A stretch of DNA of 64,000 bases from Agromyces tardus (GCF_003710805.1 NZ_RHHB01000004.1:62001-126000); one strand, 5' to 3'; shown: positions 36,028 to 45,356, counted from the first letter of the stretch. A program made the numbers and translations. Notes: generated by a model not told the origin, from the letters alone.

Positions 36028-36489
36028 ATGGACGCACCGGCCGCGAGACCCGACCGAACCCTCATCGTGATCCTCGGCGTGATCGCGGTCCTCGTGATCG
36101 TGGCGCTCGTCGTCGTGTTCACGCGCGGCGAACCGGCGCAGCTCGACGAGACGACACCCGAGGGCGTCGTGCAGCGATACTCGGCGGCGGTGATCGACGG
36201 CGACGAGGCCGCGGCCGAGGAGTACCTGGTGCCCGAGCTCGCCGACTCCTGCCGTCGCATCGAGACGGGCCCCGTGGACGGCATGCGGGTCACGCTCGTC
36301 TCGACGACCGAGCGGGCCGACACCGCCGACGTCGAGGTGCTCATCGTCACGTCCTACGACGGGGGGATGTTCGGATCGTCGGAGTACGAGGAGCAGGGCG
36401 TGTTCGATCTCGTCGCGGCGGATGGCGGATGGCTCATCGAGTCCGCCCCGTGGCCCCTCACCGTCTGCGACCCGGGCACGGTGAAGTGA
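36028..36489 (+). CDS. Hypothetical membrane-anchored protein (single TM)
   Basis: 153 residues. One membrane helix near the N-terminus (LIVILGVIAVLVIVALVVVF), then an extracytoplasmic domain of the SnoaL/NTF2-like type: ETTPEGVVQRYSAAVIDGDEAAAEEYLVPEL and FDLVAADGGWLIESAPWP. CATGAT seven bases before ATG 36028 suggests a leaderless start; ATGs at 36016 and 36019 lie within that box. The stop overlaps the next ATG (TGATG), so the two are cotranslated. Confidence 0.75.
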   Translation: MDAPAARPDRTLIVILGVIAVLVIVALVVVFTRGEPAQLDETTPEGVVQRYSAAVIDGDEAAAEEYLVPELADSCRRIETGPVDGMRVTLVSTTERADTADVEVLIVTSYDGGMFGSSEYEEQGVFDLVAADGGWLIESAPWPLTVCDPGTVK

Positions 36490-38120
36490 TGAGCGCCACC
36501 ATCGCCCCGGTGACCGGCGGCGCGCAGCGCACCGTGCGGCGCATCATCGTCTACACGATCCTCTTCGCCCTGGTCACGATCGCCGCCATCGGCATCGCCG
36601 GGCTGCTGGAGCGACTGCTCGACGTCGGCGCGCCGCTCGCGTTCGGCGGGACGACCGACCTCGCGCTGTCGCTCGCGTTCGCACTCATCGGCGGCCCGCT
36701 CGCGGCGGTGCTCTGGTGGGTCGTCTGGCGTCGCCTCGCCGACGAGTCCGAGCGGTCGTCGCTCGCGTGGGGGCTCTACCTGACGGCGATGTACACGGTC
36801 TCGCTGATCGTGTCGACCGCGGCGCTCGTGGGAACGGCGTCCTCGCTCATCAGGGGGCTGTGGCTGCCCGGCGACTTCGCGACCGGGGTCGTCTGGGCCC
36901 TCGTCTGGGTCTGGCACCGCTGGATGTGGCGCCATCGGGTCAAGCGTCCGACGCGGCTCGCGACCGTGCCCGCCGTGGCCGGCTCGGTGTATGGACTCGT
37001 CGTGGCCGTCGGCGGCGCGATCGACGCACTCGGCGGCCTGCTCGACACGGCCATCCTCGGCGCGTCCCAGCAGTCGATCGCGGGCAGCCCGTGGTGGGTC
37101 GCGCCGCTCGGGTCGCTCATCTGGGTCGTGGTCGGCGGGGCGATCTGGTGGTGGCACTGGTTCCGCGATGGCGCGGTGCACCTCACCACCGGCCTCGCCG
37201 CGGTGGCGCTCGTGGGCGTGGGCGTCCTGGGCGCCGGTGCCGTCATGCTCGGCGGACTGGGCACGGCCATCTTCGTCGCATTGCGGCTCGCCTTCGACCC
37301 GGGCGACTCCGCGACGCAGGTGCTCGGCCCGCTGGGCACGGCGCTCGCCGCGGCATCCGTCGGCGCGCTCGTCTGGGCCTACCATCGCCGTGTCGCCGCC
37401 CGGCGATCCGACGACACGCGCCGGGCGAGCGGGCTCGTCATGTCGGCCCTCGGCCTCGCGGCGGCCGCAACGGGCATCGGCGTCATCCTGAACGCGGCGC
37501 TCGCGGCGCTCGTCAGCCCGCTCGCGGCATCCGACACCCGCACCGTGCTCCTCGGCGGCATCAGCGCGCTCGTCGTGGGCGGACCGGTGTGGTGGCTCAG
37601 CTGGAAGCCCACGCGGCGTGTCGAGTCGACGGAGATCGGGTACACCGGCCGCCGGGTCTACCTCATCGCCGTGTTCGGCGTGAGCGCGATCGTGGCCCTC
37701 ATCGCCTTGCTCGTGGTGGGCTACCGGCTGTTCGAGTTCTTCCTCGAGCCCGCGACGGGCGCGAGCCTCGTCGACCGCATCCGCGCGCCGTTCGGGCTCC
37801 TCGTCGCCACCGCGCTCGTGTTCGGCTACCACTTCGCGGTCTGGCGGCACGATCGGTCGGTGATCGCCGCCGAGGGCCTGACCCCTGCGCGACGCATCGG
37901 GCGCGTCATCCTCGTCACGGCCGGCGACGGCGAGGCACTCGGGAAGGCCGTCGAGGCGGCCACGCGGGCATCCGTGACCGTCTGGCGGAGCGCGGCCGAG
38001 CCGGATGGCGGTCCGGATGCCGCGGCGCTCGCGGCGGCGCTCGAGGGCGTCACCGCGCGGCGCGTGCTCGTGCTCGCCGGCCCCGGGGATCGGATCGAGG
38101 TCGTGCCGCTGGCCCAGTGA
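36489..38120 (+). CDS. DUF5671-type polytopic membrane protein
   Basis: 543 residues with about 12 membrane segments arranged as repeated blocks (VWWVVWRRLADESERSSLAWGLYL, VWVWHRWMWRH, IWWWHWFRDGAV, VWAYHRRVAARRSDDTRRASG). The repeated W-W/H-R loops resemble DUF5671 modules, of which I count about four. The soluble C-terminal 70 residues (VILVTAGDGEALGKAV and RVLVLAGPGDRIEVV) look like a small alpha/beta domain. ATG overlaps the preceding stop. Function unknown; probably a complex with the 36028 product. Confidence 0.75.
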   Translation: MSATIAPVTGGAQRTVRRIIVYTILFALVTIAAIGIAGLLERLLDVGAPLAFGGTTDLALSLAFALIGGPLAAVLWWVVWRRLADESERSSLAWGLYLTAMYTVSLIVSTAALVGTASSLIRGLWLPGDFATGVVWALVWVWHRWMWRHRVKRPTRLATVPAVAGSVYGLVVAVGGAIDALGGLLDTAILGASQQSIAGSPWWVAPLGSLIWVVVGGAIWWWHWFRDGAVHLTTGLAAVALVGVGVLGAGAVMLGGLGTAIFVALRLAFDPGDSATQVLGPLGTALAAASVGALVWAYHRRVAARRSDDTRRASGLVMSALGLAAAATGIGVILNAALAALVSPLAASDTRTVLLGGISALVVGGPVWWLSWKPTRRVESTEIGYTGRRVYLIAVFGVSAIVALIALLVVGYRLFEFFLEPATGASLVDRIRAPFGLLVATALVFGYHFAVWRHDRSVIAAEGLTPARRIGRVILVTAGDGEALGKAVEAATRASVTVWRSAAEPDGGPDAAALAAALEGVTARRVLVLAGPGDRIEVVPLAQ

Positions 38121-38193
38121 ACGGCCGGCGCACTGAGTGGCCGGCGCGCTGAGTGACTGGCGCACCCGGCCGCGCGCTCCTACACTGGCGCGC

Positions 38194-38547
38194 ATGGCGG
38201 CCGAGACCGTGGACGAGTACGTCGCGTCGTTCCCACCCGACGTGCGGGGCGTACTCGAGCGCGTGCGGGCTGCGATCCGCGCGGGCGTGCCCGACGCCGA
38301 GGAGAAGGTGCGCTACGGCATCGCGGCGTTCATGCTCGGCGGGCGGTACGCCATCCACTTCGCCGGCTGGAAGCGGCACGTGGGCCTGTATCCGGTGGGC
38401 CCGCTCGACGGCGCGCTCGAGGCCGAGATCGCGCCCTATCGGGCCGAGAAGGACTCGGTGCACTTCCGCTACGCGGACCCCATCCCCTACGACCTCATCA
38501 CGCGGGTCAGCGCGGAGCTCGCGCGGCGGCGCCGCGTCGCGGACTGA
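38194..38547 (+). CDS. DUF1801 family protein (YdhG-like iron chaperone fold)
   Basis: 117 residues. TVDEYVASFPPDVRGVLERVRAAIRAGVPDAEEKVRYGIAAF and YAIHFAGWKRHVGLYP match the DUF1801/YdhG fold (frataxin-like). TACACT seven bases before the ATG implies a leaderless mRNA. Role unassigned in this group. Confidence 0.9.
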   Translation: MAAETVDEYVASFPPDVRGVLERVRAAIRAGVPDAEEKVRYGIAAFMLGGRYAIHFAGWKRHVGLYPVGPLDGALEAEIAPYRAEKDSVHFRYADPIPYDLITRVSAELARRRRVAD

Positions 38548-38593
38548 GCCGGCGCCCAGGGCCGGCGCCAGGGGCGGCGCCCAGGGGCGGCGC

Positions 38594-39073
38594 TCAGAGC
38601 TCCTTCATCATGTGCAGCGCCGTGGTGCGATAGCCGAGCGCACGATAGAGGGCGATCGCGCCGTCGTTGTAGCCGAAGACGTTGAGACCGAGCGCGCTCG
38701 CGCCGTGGTCGCGGGCCACGCGCTCGCCCTGCTCGAGCGCCGCACGGGCGATGCCGCGGCGGCGGAAGTCGTCGTGCACCCGGATGTCCCAGACCCACCA
38801 CTCCGAGCCCTCGCCCCACGGGCCGAGCCACAGCCAGCCGGCCTCCTCGCCGTCGGCGAGGACCGTGGAGAGGAGCTGCCCCTCGGCGAGGCGCCCGTCG
38901 GGGAAGAACCGCTCCTCGGACGCGGCGCGGCCCGCGGCCGCCGCCTCGGGGGTGTCGCCGGCCTCCTGGCGCGCCGCCTCGTAGAGGCCCATCGCCACGG
39001 GCAGCCAGGCGGCCACCTCGGCGTCGGTCTTCGGTACGAGCTCCACGTGCGGCGTCGGCGTCTCCTCGGGCAT
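38594..39073 (-). CDS. GNAT family N-acetyltransferase
   Basis: 159 residues. VWDIRVHDDFRRRGIARAALEQGE is the acetyl-CoA loop (R-R-x-G-I-A), and LGLNVFGYNDGAIALYRALGYRTTALHM the final strand typical of Gcn5 acetyltransferases. Substrate unknown. CAGCAT six bases before the ATG at 39073 suggests a leaderless start. Confidence 0.9.
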   Translation of the reverse strand: MPEETPTPHVELVPKTDAEVAAWLPVAMGLYEAARQEAGDTPEAAAAGRAASEERFFPDGRLAEGQLLSTVLADGEEAGWLWLGPWGEGSEWWVWDIRVHDDFRRRGIARAALEQGERVARDHGASALGLNVFGYNDGAIALYRALGYRTTALHMMKEL

Positions 39074-39173
39074 CCGACCATGCTGGCAGCATCCGGCGCT
39101 GCTGTCACGGATCGGCACGCCGCAGGCTGTCCGAGACGGCGGATGCCGAGTCCGGCGCTGCGAGAATGGACGC

Positions 39174-40010
39174 ATGGCCAACACGGCGCGCGGAGCGCAC
39201 ATCCTCATCACCGGCGGCGCAGGCGGCATGGGACGCATGTACGCGGAGCGGGCGGTGGCCGAGGGCGCGGCATCCGTCGTGCTCTGGGACCGCGACGCGG
39301 GGGCGCTCGCCCGCACGGCCGACGAGCTGGGGGCCGCCTCGCGCGGCCGCACGCAGGTGCGCTCGTACGTCGTCGACGTGTCGGAGCTGGGCGCGATCGC
39401 GAAGACCGCGCACAAGGTGCGCCGCGACATCGGCGACCCCGACGTGCTCATCAACAACGCCGGCATCGTCCGCGGCAATCGCTACTTCTGGGAGACCGAC
39501 TCGGGCGACGACACCCGCGCGACGATGCAGGTCAACGCGCTCGCGCCGATGTACGTGACCCGCGAGTTCCTGCCCGCCATGGTCGCCTCGGGCCGCCCCG
39601 CGCGCATCGTGAACATCGCGAGTGCGGCGGGCACGCTGGGCAACCCGCGCATGGCGGTCTACGCCGCGTCGAAGGCCGCGATGATCGGCTGGAGCGACTC
39701 GCTGCGCATCGAGCTCGAGCAGGCCGGGCACGACCACGTGCGTGTCACGACCGTCACGCCGAGCTACATCGCCACGGGCATGTTCGCGGGGGCCCGGGGC
39801 CCGGTGCTCGCGCCCGTGCTCGAGCCGGCCTACGTCATCGACAAGGTGTGGCGGGCGATGCTCGACGGTCGCGCCCTCGTGGAGCTCCCAGCGAGCGTGC
39901 GGCTCTCGCGGGTGCTGCGCGGCATCCTGCCCACTCGAACGTTCGACCGCCTCATCGGACACGGCCTCGGCATCTACCGCTCGATGGAGGAGTACACCGG
40001 GCGCGGATGA
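39174..40010 (+). CDS. SDR family oxidoreductase (FabG/retinol-DH-like)
   Basis: 278 residues. TGGAGGMG cofactor loop, NNAGIV, and catalytic Ser (NIASAAG), Tyr and Lys (YAASKAA). The C-terminal extension after residue 200 (AYVIDKVWRAMLDGRALVELPASVRLSRVLRGILP) matches SDRs that act on lipids or steroids near the membrane. GAGAAT lies six bases before the ATG. Substrate unknown. Confidence 0.9.
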   Translation: MANTARGAHILITGGAGGMGRMYAERAVAEGAASVVLWDRDAGALARTADELGAASRGRTQVRSYVVDVSELGAIAKTAHKVRRDIGDPDVLINNAGIVRGNRYFWETDSGDDTRATMQVNALAPMYVTREFLPAMVASGRPARIVNIASAAGTLGNPRMAVYAASKAAMIGWSDSLRIELEQAGHDHVRVTTVTPSYIATGMFAGARGPVLAPVLEPAYVIDKVWRAMLDGRALVELPASVRLSRVLRGILPTRTFDRLIGHGLGIYRSMEEYTGRG

Positions 40011-40115
40011 CGCGCCGCGACGCTCCGGCGCCGCGATGCGCACGGGGTGGCGATCTCTGCGAGGGGCGTGACCCGCACGCGGTGGTCCCGGTAGCGTGAG
40101 CCCGGGAGGACCGCG

Positions 40116-40922
40116 ATGCAGGACACGGGTTCCACGGTGGTGGGCGACGACGCGGATGCAGGTCGCCGGCTCCGCACGGTCGACGCGCTCGTCGGCATCG
40201 CGTACGCCGTGCAGGCGGTCATCGTGGGCGTCGTGGTGTCCACCGTCGGGGCGCGGGTGCTGCTGCCCGTCACGGCCACGTTCACAGCCGGCCCGACCGG
40301 TGCGTCGTCGGAGCAGCGCGTGCACGTCGACATCGCCGCCGTCGACCTCGGAGTCGCGGTGCTCGTGCTCCTCGCGGCGGGCGCGATCGTGCGCTTCGCC
40401 CTCCTCGTGCCGGCGCTCGCCGTGCGCCGCAGCGAGGCGACCGCCGTGGGGCGCAACACGGTGCGGTGGGCGGAGTGGTCGCAGGTCTCGGCCGTCACGG
40501 TCTTCCTCGTGGCCCAGCTGAACGGCATCACGGAGGTCACGTCGCTCGTGCCCGTCTACGCGATGACCGCGTCCGCGGTGCTGCTCCTGGCCCTGCAGGA
40601 ACGGTCGGGCGGCGGCGCGGCCGGGCGTCGCCTCGCCGCGGTCGCGGCGGTCGTCGGCATCGTGCCGTGGGGCGTGATCGCGTTCGCCCAGATCGGCGCG
40701 ACCGTCACGAGCGGCGCACCCGCGGTGACGGTGCGCATCATCACCCTCGCGATGCTCGCGATCGCCGTCGCCGTGTGGGCGTTCGTCTGGCGGGCGGGTC
40801 GACGGCCGGTGGCGGCATCCGGGGTGGCCGACGAGGTGACCTACCTGGGCGTGGCGCTGCTCGGCACCGGAACCTTCGCGTGGCTCGCGGTCGGCGGCAT
40901 CGTGCTGCCGAGCGCGCTCTGA
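40116..40922 (+). CDS. Heliorhodopsin-like 7TM protein lacking the retinal-binding lysine
   Basis: 268 residues, seven hydrophobic segments. Against the heliorhodopsin HeR-48C12 as I remember it, LLPVTATFTAGPTGA, NTVRWAEWS, AQLNGITEV, LALQER, VVGIVPW and AWLAVGGIVLP align block by block. R117 and E120 of RWAEW match HeR Arg104 and the Schiff-base counterion Glu107. In helix 7 the expected Schiff-base Lys is T251 (VALLGTGTFAW, aligned on the conserved E, Y and AW), so covalent retinal seems impossible. HeR His23 and His80 are also replaced. GGGAGGA precedes the ATG; TAGCGT at 40092 is a likely -10. Family call is firm on pattern; light function is doubtful. Confidence 0.8.
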   Translation: MQDTGSTVVGDDADAGRRLRTVDALVGIAYAVQAVIVGVVVSTVGARVLLPVTATFTAGPTGASSEQRVHVDIAAVDLGVAVLVLLAAGAIVRFALLVPALAVRRSEATAVGRNTVRWAEWSQVSAVTVFLVAQLNGITEVTSLVPVYAMTASAVLLLALQERSGGGAAGRRLAAVAAVVGIVPWGVIAFAQIGATVTSGAPAVTVRIITLAMLAIAVAVWAFVWRAGRRPVAASGVADEVTYLGVALLGTGTFAWLAVGGIVLPSAL

Positions 40923-40955
40923 CCGGACGCGGTCTCCGGAGGCCGGCACACGTCG

Positions 40956-41402
40956 TCAGCCGCCTCCCTTGTCCTTGCCCTTCCCGCCCTTGTCGTCCTT
41001 GTTGCCCTTGCCGTCGCTGTTGCCCGGGGCGTCGTCGGCCGGCTCCTCCGTCGGCGTCGGCTCGGCGGTGGGCGGCGGCGTCGCGGCGGCGATGGATGCC
41101 TCGAGGTCGGCGCGCACGAGGGCGATCGCCTCGCGGATCTGGTCGGCGCGAGCGGGGTCGACCGTGCCGGCCGCCACGGCGGCGTCGACCTCCGCGGCCA
41201 GGGCGTCGAGCTGGGCGAGCGCCCCGGCGTAGTCCTCGGCGACCGAATGCGTCGCGATCGTCGCGACCTGCGCGCGGAACGCCGCCGAGGTGTCGGCGCC
41301 GATCTCGGGGTCGGCGGCGCACGACGCGAGTCCGCCGATGAGGCCGAGCGCGACGGATGCCGCGACCAGCGTGCGCCGCAGCCGGTACGTCTTCGCGGTC
41401 AA
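40956..41402 (-). CDS. Lipoprotein encoded behind the protein kinase
   Basis: 148 residues. A TTG start at 41402 overlaps the kinase stop (TTGA) and has GGAGG eight bases upstream. Lipobox LASC after LVAASVALGLIGG. The middle is helical (AFRAQVATIATHSVAEDYAGALAQLDALAAEVDAAVAAG), followed by a Thr/Pro/Glu linker and a charged tail DGKGNKDDKGGKGKDKGGG that may contact the cell wall. Probably the extracellular partner or sensor element of the kinase; no known family. Confidence 0.75.
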   Translation of the reverse strand: MTAKTYRLRRTLVAASVALGLIGGLASCAADPEIGADTSAAFRAQVATIATHSVAEDYAGALAQLDALAAEVDAAVAAGTVDPARADQIREAIALVRADLEASIAAATPPPTAEPTPTEEPADDAPGNSDGKGNKDDKGGKGKDKGGG

Positions 41403-42736
41403 GGCGTCACCGCCTCCTCCAGCTGTTCGAGGTGCGTGCCGAGCTCGCCCGGGACGCTCGGCAGCGGCGTCTCGCTCGGCGCGGGCTCGCCGGCCACGCT
41501 GCTCGCGATCGTCGGCACGATCATCACGACGAGGGCGAGGGCGAGCGCGACGAGGCCCGCGGGCAGCAGCCACCGCGGCATGCGTCGCCGGGCCGGCGCG
41601 CTCGGCCGGGTCGCGTCGGCACCAACGGGCGGTGCGGATGCCGCGACGCCCGGCAGGGCGGCCGGCGCTGTGAGCAGCCGGGTCGCCGCAGTCGGCTGCG
41701 CGGGCAGCACGCGAGTCGCGTCGACCACGTCGTCGTCGGCCCGAGTGGCGCCGGCCGTACCGTCGCCCGGGGCGCCGTCGCCCGTCGCGACGGGCATCGG
41801 CGCGGCGAGCAGGCGGGTGCCGTCGTCGGAGTCACCGACGGGGTCGCCGGAGAGGATCGACGTCGCGGCCGCCTCGCGCGCCTCGACCGCGAGCGTGTGG
41901 GCCGTCACGGCCACGTCGAGCGCGCTCGGGCGTCCCGCCGGGTCCCGTGCCGTCATGGCGGCGAGCAGGGCGCACCAGTGCGGCCCGAGCGACGCGGGGA
42001 TCTCGGGGTCGCGCACGAGCCGGGCGCTCGCCGACTCGAGCGCGGGCCCGGGGAAGGACTGCTGCCCGGTGAGGGCCTCGATCATGACGAGGCCGAGCGC
42101 GTAGACGTCGGCCGCCGAACCGACGCGTTCCCCGCGCACCTGCTCGGGGCTGAGGTAGCCCGGCGTGCCGATGATGTGCCCCGTCGAGGTGAGGCGCGAC
42201 TCGTCGAGCAGTCGCGCGATGCCGAAGTCGGCGAGCTTCGCGTTCCAGCGGCGGGTCGGCAGGTGCGCCGTCGAGAGCAGCACGTTGGCGGGCTTCACGT
42301 CGCGGTGCACGATGCCGCGGGAGTGGATCACGTGCAGCCCCTCGGCGAGCTCGGCGAGCACGTCGGCGGCGTCGGCGGACGGGATCGGTCCCGCCAGGAG
42401 CACCTCGCGGAGGTCGCGGCCGTCGACGAGCTCCATCACGAGGAACTCGCGGTCGGTGGCCTCGTCCTTCGCGGCGTCGTACAGGGTCACGAGCGCAGGG
42501 TGCGTGAGGCTTGCGAGCAGCGCGGTCTCGGAGCGGCGCCGGTCGGCGTCGTCGATGCCCTCGGCCGAGGCCCCGAACACCTTGACGGCGACGCGGCGGC
42601 CGAGCACGAGGTCGTCGGCGCGGTAGACGGCCGCCATCCCGCCGCGGCCGATCAGGCCGTCGATGCGGTAGCGACCGTCGAGGATCGCCCCGACGAACGT
42701 GTCTGCCACGGAGTCGCGGCCGGTTTCCGACGTCAT
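41399..42736 (-). CDS. Membrane-anchored Ser/Thr protein kinase (Pkn-type)
   Basis: 445 residues. Gly loop GRGGMAAVY, catalytic K52, HRDVKPAN with D146, DFG (170-172), and GTPGYLSPEQVRG activation end. A disordered Thr/Ala-rich stretch (about 280-370) holds TRLL and TRVL repeats that may be phospho-sites, then one membrane helix (WLLPAGLVALALALVVMIVP, about 378-400) and a short extracytoplasmic tail. No PASTA repeats, so it is not PknB. TACCCT seven bases before the ATG suggests leaderless transcription. Cotranslated with the lipoprotein at 40956. Confidence 0.93.
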   Translation of the reverse strand: MTSETGRDSVADTFVGAILDGRYRIDGLIGRGGMAAVYRADDLVLGRRVAVKVFGASAEGIDDADRRRSETALLASLTHPALVTLYDAAKDEATDREFLVMELVDGRDLREVLLAGPIPSADAADVLAELAEGLHVIHSRGIVHRDVKPANVLLSTAHLPTRRWNAKLADFGIARLLDESRLTSTGHIIGTPGYLSPEQVRGERVGSAADVYALGLVMIEALTGQQSFPGPALESASARLVRDPEIPASLGPHWCALLAAMTARDPAGRPSALDVAVTAHTLAVEAREAAATSILSGDPVGDSDDGTRLLAAPMPVATGDGAPGDGTAGATRADDDVVDATRVLPAQPTAATRLLTAPAALPGVAASAPPVGADATRPSAPARRRMPRWLLPAGLVALALALVVMIVPTIASSVAGEPAPSETPLPSVPGELGTHLEQLEEAVTP

Positions 42737-42782
42737 CGGATCGAGGGTAACCGCATCCGGATGTGAGCGCCCCGGGTTGCGC

Positions 42783-43622
42783 TCAGCCGAAGATCATGGG
42801 CAGGTCGTCGTCGGACTCGCCCAGGTCGAGGTCGACGAGCACCGGCACGTGGTCGCTCGGCGCGACGCCCTTGCGCTCGTTGCGGTGGATCGACGCCGCG
42901 GTCACCGCCTCGGCGAACGCCGTGGAGCCGAGGATGAAGTCGATGCGCAGCCCCTCGTTGCGGGGGAACTTCAGCTGCTTGTAGTCCCAGTAGGTGTAGC
43001 CCTCGGGCACGCGCGGGCGCACGACGTCGGCGACGCCCGCGTCCTCGAGGGTGAAGAAGGCCTGTCGCTCGGGCGGTGACACGTGCGTGGTGACGCCCTC
43101 GACGACGGCGGGGTCGCCGTTGTCCTGGTCGAACGGCGCGATGTTGAAGTCGCCCATGAGCGCGAACGGCACCTCGGGGCGAGCGGATGTCTCGGCGCGC
43201 GTGTAGTCGGTGAGCGCCGCGAGCCAGTCGAGCTTGTAGGTGTAGTGCGGGTCGCCGAGCGCGCGGCCGTTGGGCACGTACAGGCTCCACACCCGCACTC
43301 CGTCGACCGTGGCGCCGATCGCCCGCGCCTCACGCGGGAGGTCTGGCCCCTCCTGGCCCTTCAGGAACCCGGGCATGCCGGGGAACTCCGTCTCGACATC
43401 GGTGATGGGGGAGCGGCTCGCGATCGCCACCCCGTTCCACTGGCTGAAGCCGTGGATCGCGAGCTCGTAGCCGGCCTCTTCGAACGCCTCCGCCGGGAAC
43501 TGCTCGGGCTTGCACTTGATCTCCTGCATCGCGAGCACGTCCACGTCTTCCCGCACCATCCAGTCGACGACGCGGCCGGATCGGGCACGGATCGAGTTGA
43601 CGTTCCAGGTGGCGATGCGCAT
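42783..43622 (-). CDS. xth: Exodeoxyribonuclease III
   Basis: 279 residues. Exonuclease III/AP endonuclease of base excision repair. MRIATWNVNSIRAR with N7, MQEIKC with E34, ALMGDFNIAP and the C-terminal SDHVPVLVD give the metal and catalytic residues of the DNase I-like fold. TAGGCT six bases before the ATG suggests a leaderless mRNA. Confidence 0.95.
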   Translation of the reverse strand: MRIATWNVNSIRARSGRVVDWMVREDVDVLAMQEIKCKPEQFPAEAFEEAGYELAIHGFSQWNGVAIASRSPITDVETEFPGMPGFLKGQEGPDLPREARAIGATVDGVRVWSLYVPNGRALGDPHYTYKLDWLAALTDYTRAETSARPEVPFALMGDFNIAPFDQDNGDPAVVEGVTTHVSPPERQAFFTLEDAGVADVVRPRVPEGYTYWDYKQLKFPRNEGLRIDFILGSTAFAEAVTAASIHRNERKGVAPSDHVPVLVDLDLGESDDDLPMIFG

Positions 43623-43659
43623 GCGACCAGCCTATTCGGGAGGGCCGACGCGCGAACGC

Positions 43660-43694
43660 GAACGGGCGCGCACCGCAGGGGTGCGCGCCCGTTC
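43660..43694 (-). terminator. Terminator after the CWB2 gene
   Basis: Fifteen perfect pairs: GAACGGGCGCGCACC (43660-43674) and its complement (43680-43694), 5-base loop, 14 bases past the stop of the gene at 43708. Confidence 0.85.
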
Positions 43695-43707
43695 GCCGGT
43701 CGACCGC

Positions 43708-45240
43708 TCAGCAGGTGCGGAACGGCTTTCCGCCCTCGTAGTACAGCTGCGACTGGTAGTACCCCAGCACATAGGCCTCGGCGACGACCAGGTCGGAGAT
43801 CTGCTGCTGCACGCTGAGGCTCGTGCAGCTCGCGGGCGTCACGTACAGCGGCGCGCCGATGAGCCCGGCGAACGGCGCCCCCGCCAGGGCATCGGGGAAG
43901 TTCTCGCCGCTCGCGAAGAAGGCGTAGACCGCGGTGGCGCCGTCGTAGCCCCACGCGAGGTCCATGATCTTGAACGCCGTGTCATAGCGAGTCGCCCCGC
44001 CGACGCGCAGGACGTCGGCGACCAGCGGGAGCTTCGCGATGGACGACTCGATGCCGGTCGACACCGCGCCCGTCCCGCCCGCGATCGCAACGAGGTCCGC
44101 TCCGAGCGACGTGAGCAGATTGGCCGAAGCCGAATCGAGGGCGGAGCTGCTGCCCGGCACGATCAGCACGGGGATGTCGGCCGCGGACGCCGCCGCGCTG
44201 GCGGAGAGCGCGTCGGGGAAGTTCGCGCCCGATGCGACCCACAGCGCGCCGGTCGTGCCGAACTCGCCGGCGACGATCTTGCGCGAGGTGTCGTAGCGGT
44301 CGGCGCCCGCGTACCGTGCGAACTGCGGAGCAAGGGTGCGCAGCGTGGCCTCGACACCCGCCGAGACCGCGCCGGTGCCGCCTGCGACCACGATGCGCTC
44401 GGGGGCGAGTCGCGCGATCTCGTCCTTCACGACCTGCGGGATGGACGTGCCGGGCACGAGGAGCAGTGGACCGCCGCAATGCGCTGCGGCCGGTCCGGCG
44501 CTCAGGGCGTCGGGGAAGTTGAGGCCGTTGGCGACGAAGACGCACGGCACGCCGGCCGCGAAGCTCTGCGACACCGCGACGGCGGTCGCGTAGCGGTCGG
44601 CGCCGGCGATGCGACCCTTGAGGAGCGGCTCCAACTGCTCGTCGATTCCCGTGACGACCTCGCCGTCGGCGAGCGAGATGACCGTCGCCTGCTCGATGTA
44701 CTGGGCGTCCTCGTAGAACTCCGCGATGAGCGGGCTGCCCGGGGCCTCGTCGAACACGACGACGACGTAGTCGCCCGCGGCCAGGTCGGGGATCGTGTAC
44801 GCGCCGGTCACCGGGTCGCCGTAGGCGCTGGCGGCGACGACGTAGTCGCCCGCGGCGTCGTCCCAGACGAGTGCCGCGACCCACGCCGAGGTCAGCGGAC
44901 TGCTGACTCCGGTGTACGCGAGTGCGGTGATCGTGCCGCTAATCGAGCCCGTGCCGGCGGCCAGGTCCGACTCGCCCACGGCGAACGATCGCGATGCGGT
45001 GGCCGCGCCGTCGGCGCCGTTCGCGGCGAGGTACGAGGCCGGCGAGCCCGCGGGCGCCTTCGCCAGCAGCCCGACGGGAACATCGGATGCCGAGGGATCG
45101 GGTTCGGTCGTCGACGCCGGCGGGATCAGGTCGGGCGTCGGGTCGGCGGCGTAGGCGGGGGCCATGCCGGTGCCGAGGAGGGCGAGGGTTGCGGCGAGCA
45201 CTGCGGCACGTCGCAACCCCGCCATGGTGTGAGGGGCCAT
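43708..45240 (-). CDS. Secreted cell wall-binding repeat 2 (CWB2) protein
   Basis: 510 residues. Signal peptide (AAVLAATLALLGTGMAPAYA) then an N-terminal domain with two carboxypeptidase-regulatory-like strands (GSISGTITALAYTGV and GDYVVVVFDEAPGSPLIAEFY). From residue 215 three CWB2 repeats: GADRYATAVAVSQSF, GADRYDTSRKIVAGEF and GATRYDTAFKIM, each with NFPDALSA-type and VVAGGTGAVS blocks. CWB2 proteins bind anionic wall polymers. It is a surface protein. The C-terminus has a cysteine pair (CTSLS, FRTC). Confidence 0.92.
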   Translation of the reverse strand: MAPHTMAGLRRAAVLAATLALLGTGMAPAYAADPTPDLIPPASTTEPDPSASDVPVGLLAKAPAGSPASYLAANGADGAATASRSFAVGESDLAAGTGSISGTITALAYTGVSSPLTSAWVAALVWDDAAGDYVVAASAYGDPVTGAYTIPDLAAGDYVVVVFDEAPGSPLIAEFYEDAQYIEQATVISLADGEVVTGIDEQLEPLLKGRIAGADRYATAVAVSQSFAAGVPCVFVANGLNFPDALSAGPAAAHCGGPLLLVPGTSIPQVVKDEIARLAPERIVVAGGTGAVSAGVEATLRTLAPQFARYAGADRYDTSRKIVAGEFGTTGALWVASGANFPDALSASAAASAADIPVLIVPGSSSALDSASANLLTSLGADLVAIAGGTGAVSTGIESSIAKLPLVADVLRVGGATRYDTAFKIMDLAWGYDGATAVYAFFASGENFPDALAGAPFAGLIGAPLYVTPASCTSLSVQQQISDLVVAEAYVLGYYQSQLYYEGGKPFRTC

Positions 45241-45356
45241 GGGGGTCCGTTTCGGGTCGATTCGCGGCCCGCACGTCGCAGACCGTCAGCACATCGTAGG
45301 ACGACGCGCGCGCGAAACGGAGTATCGATTCCGTATCGGATCGCCCCGTGGCGTGC

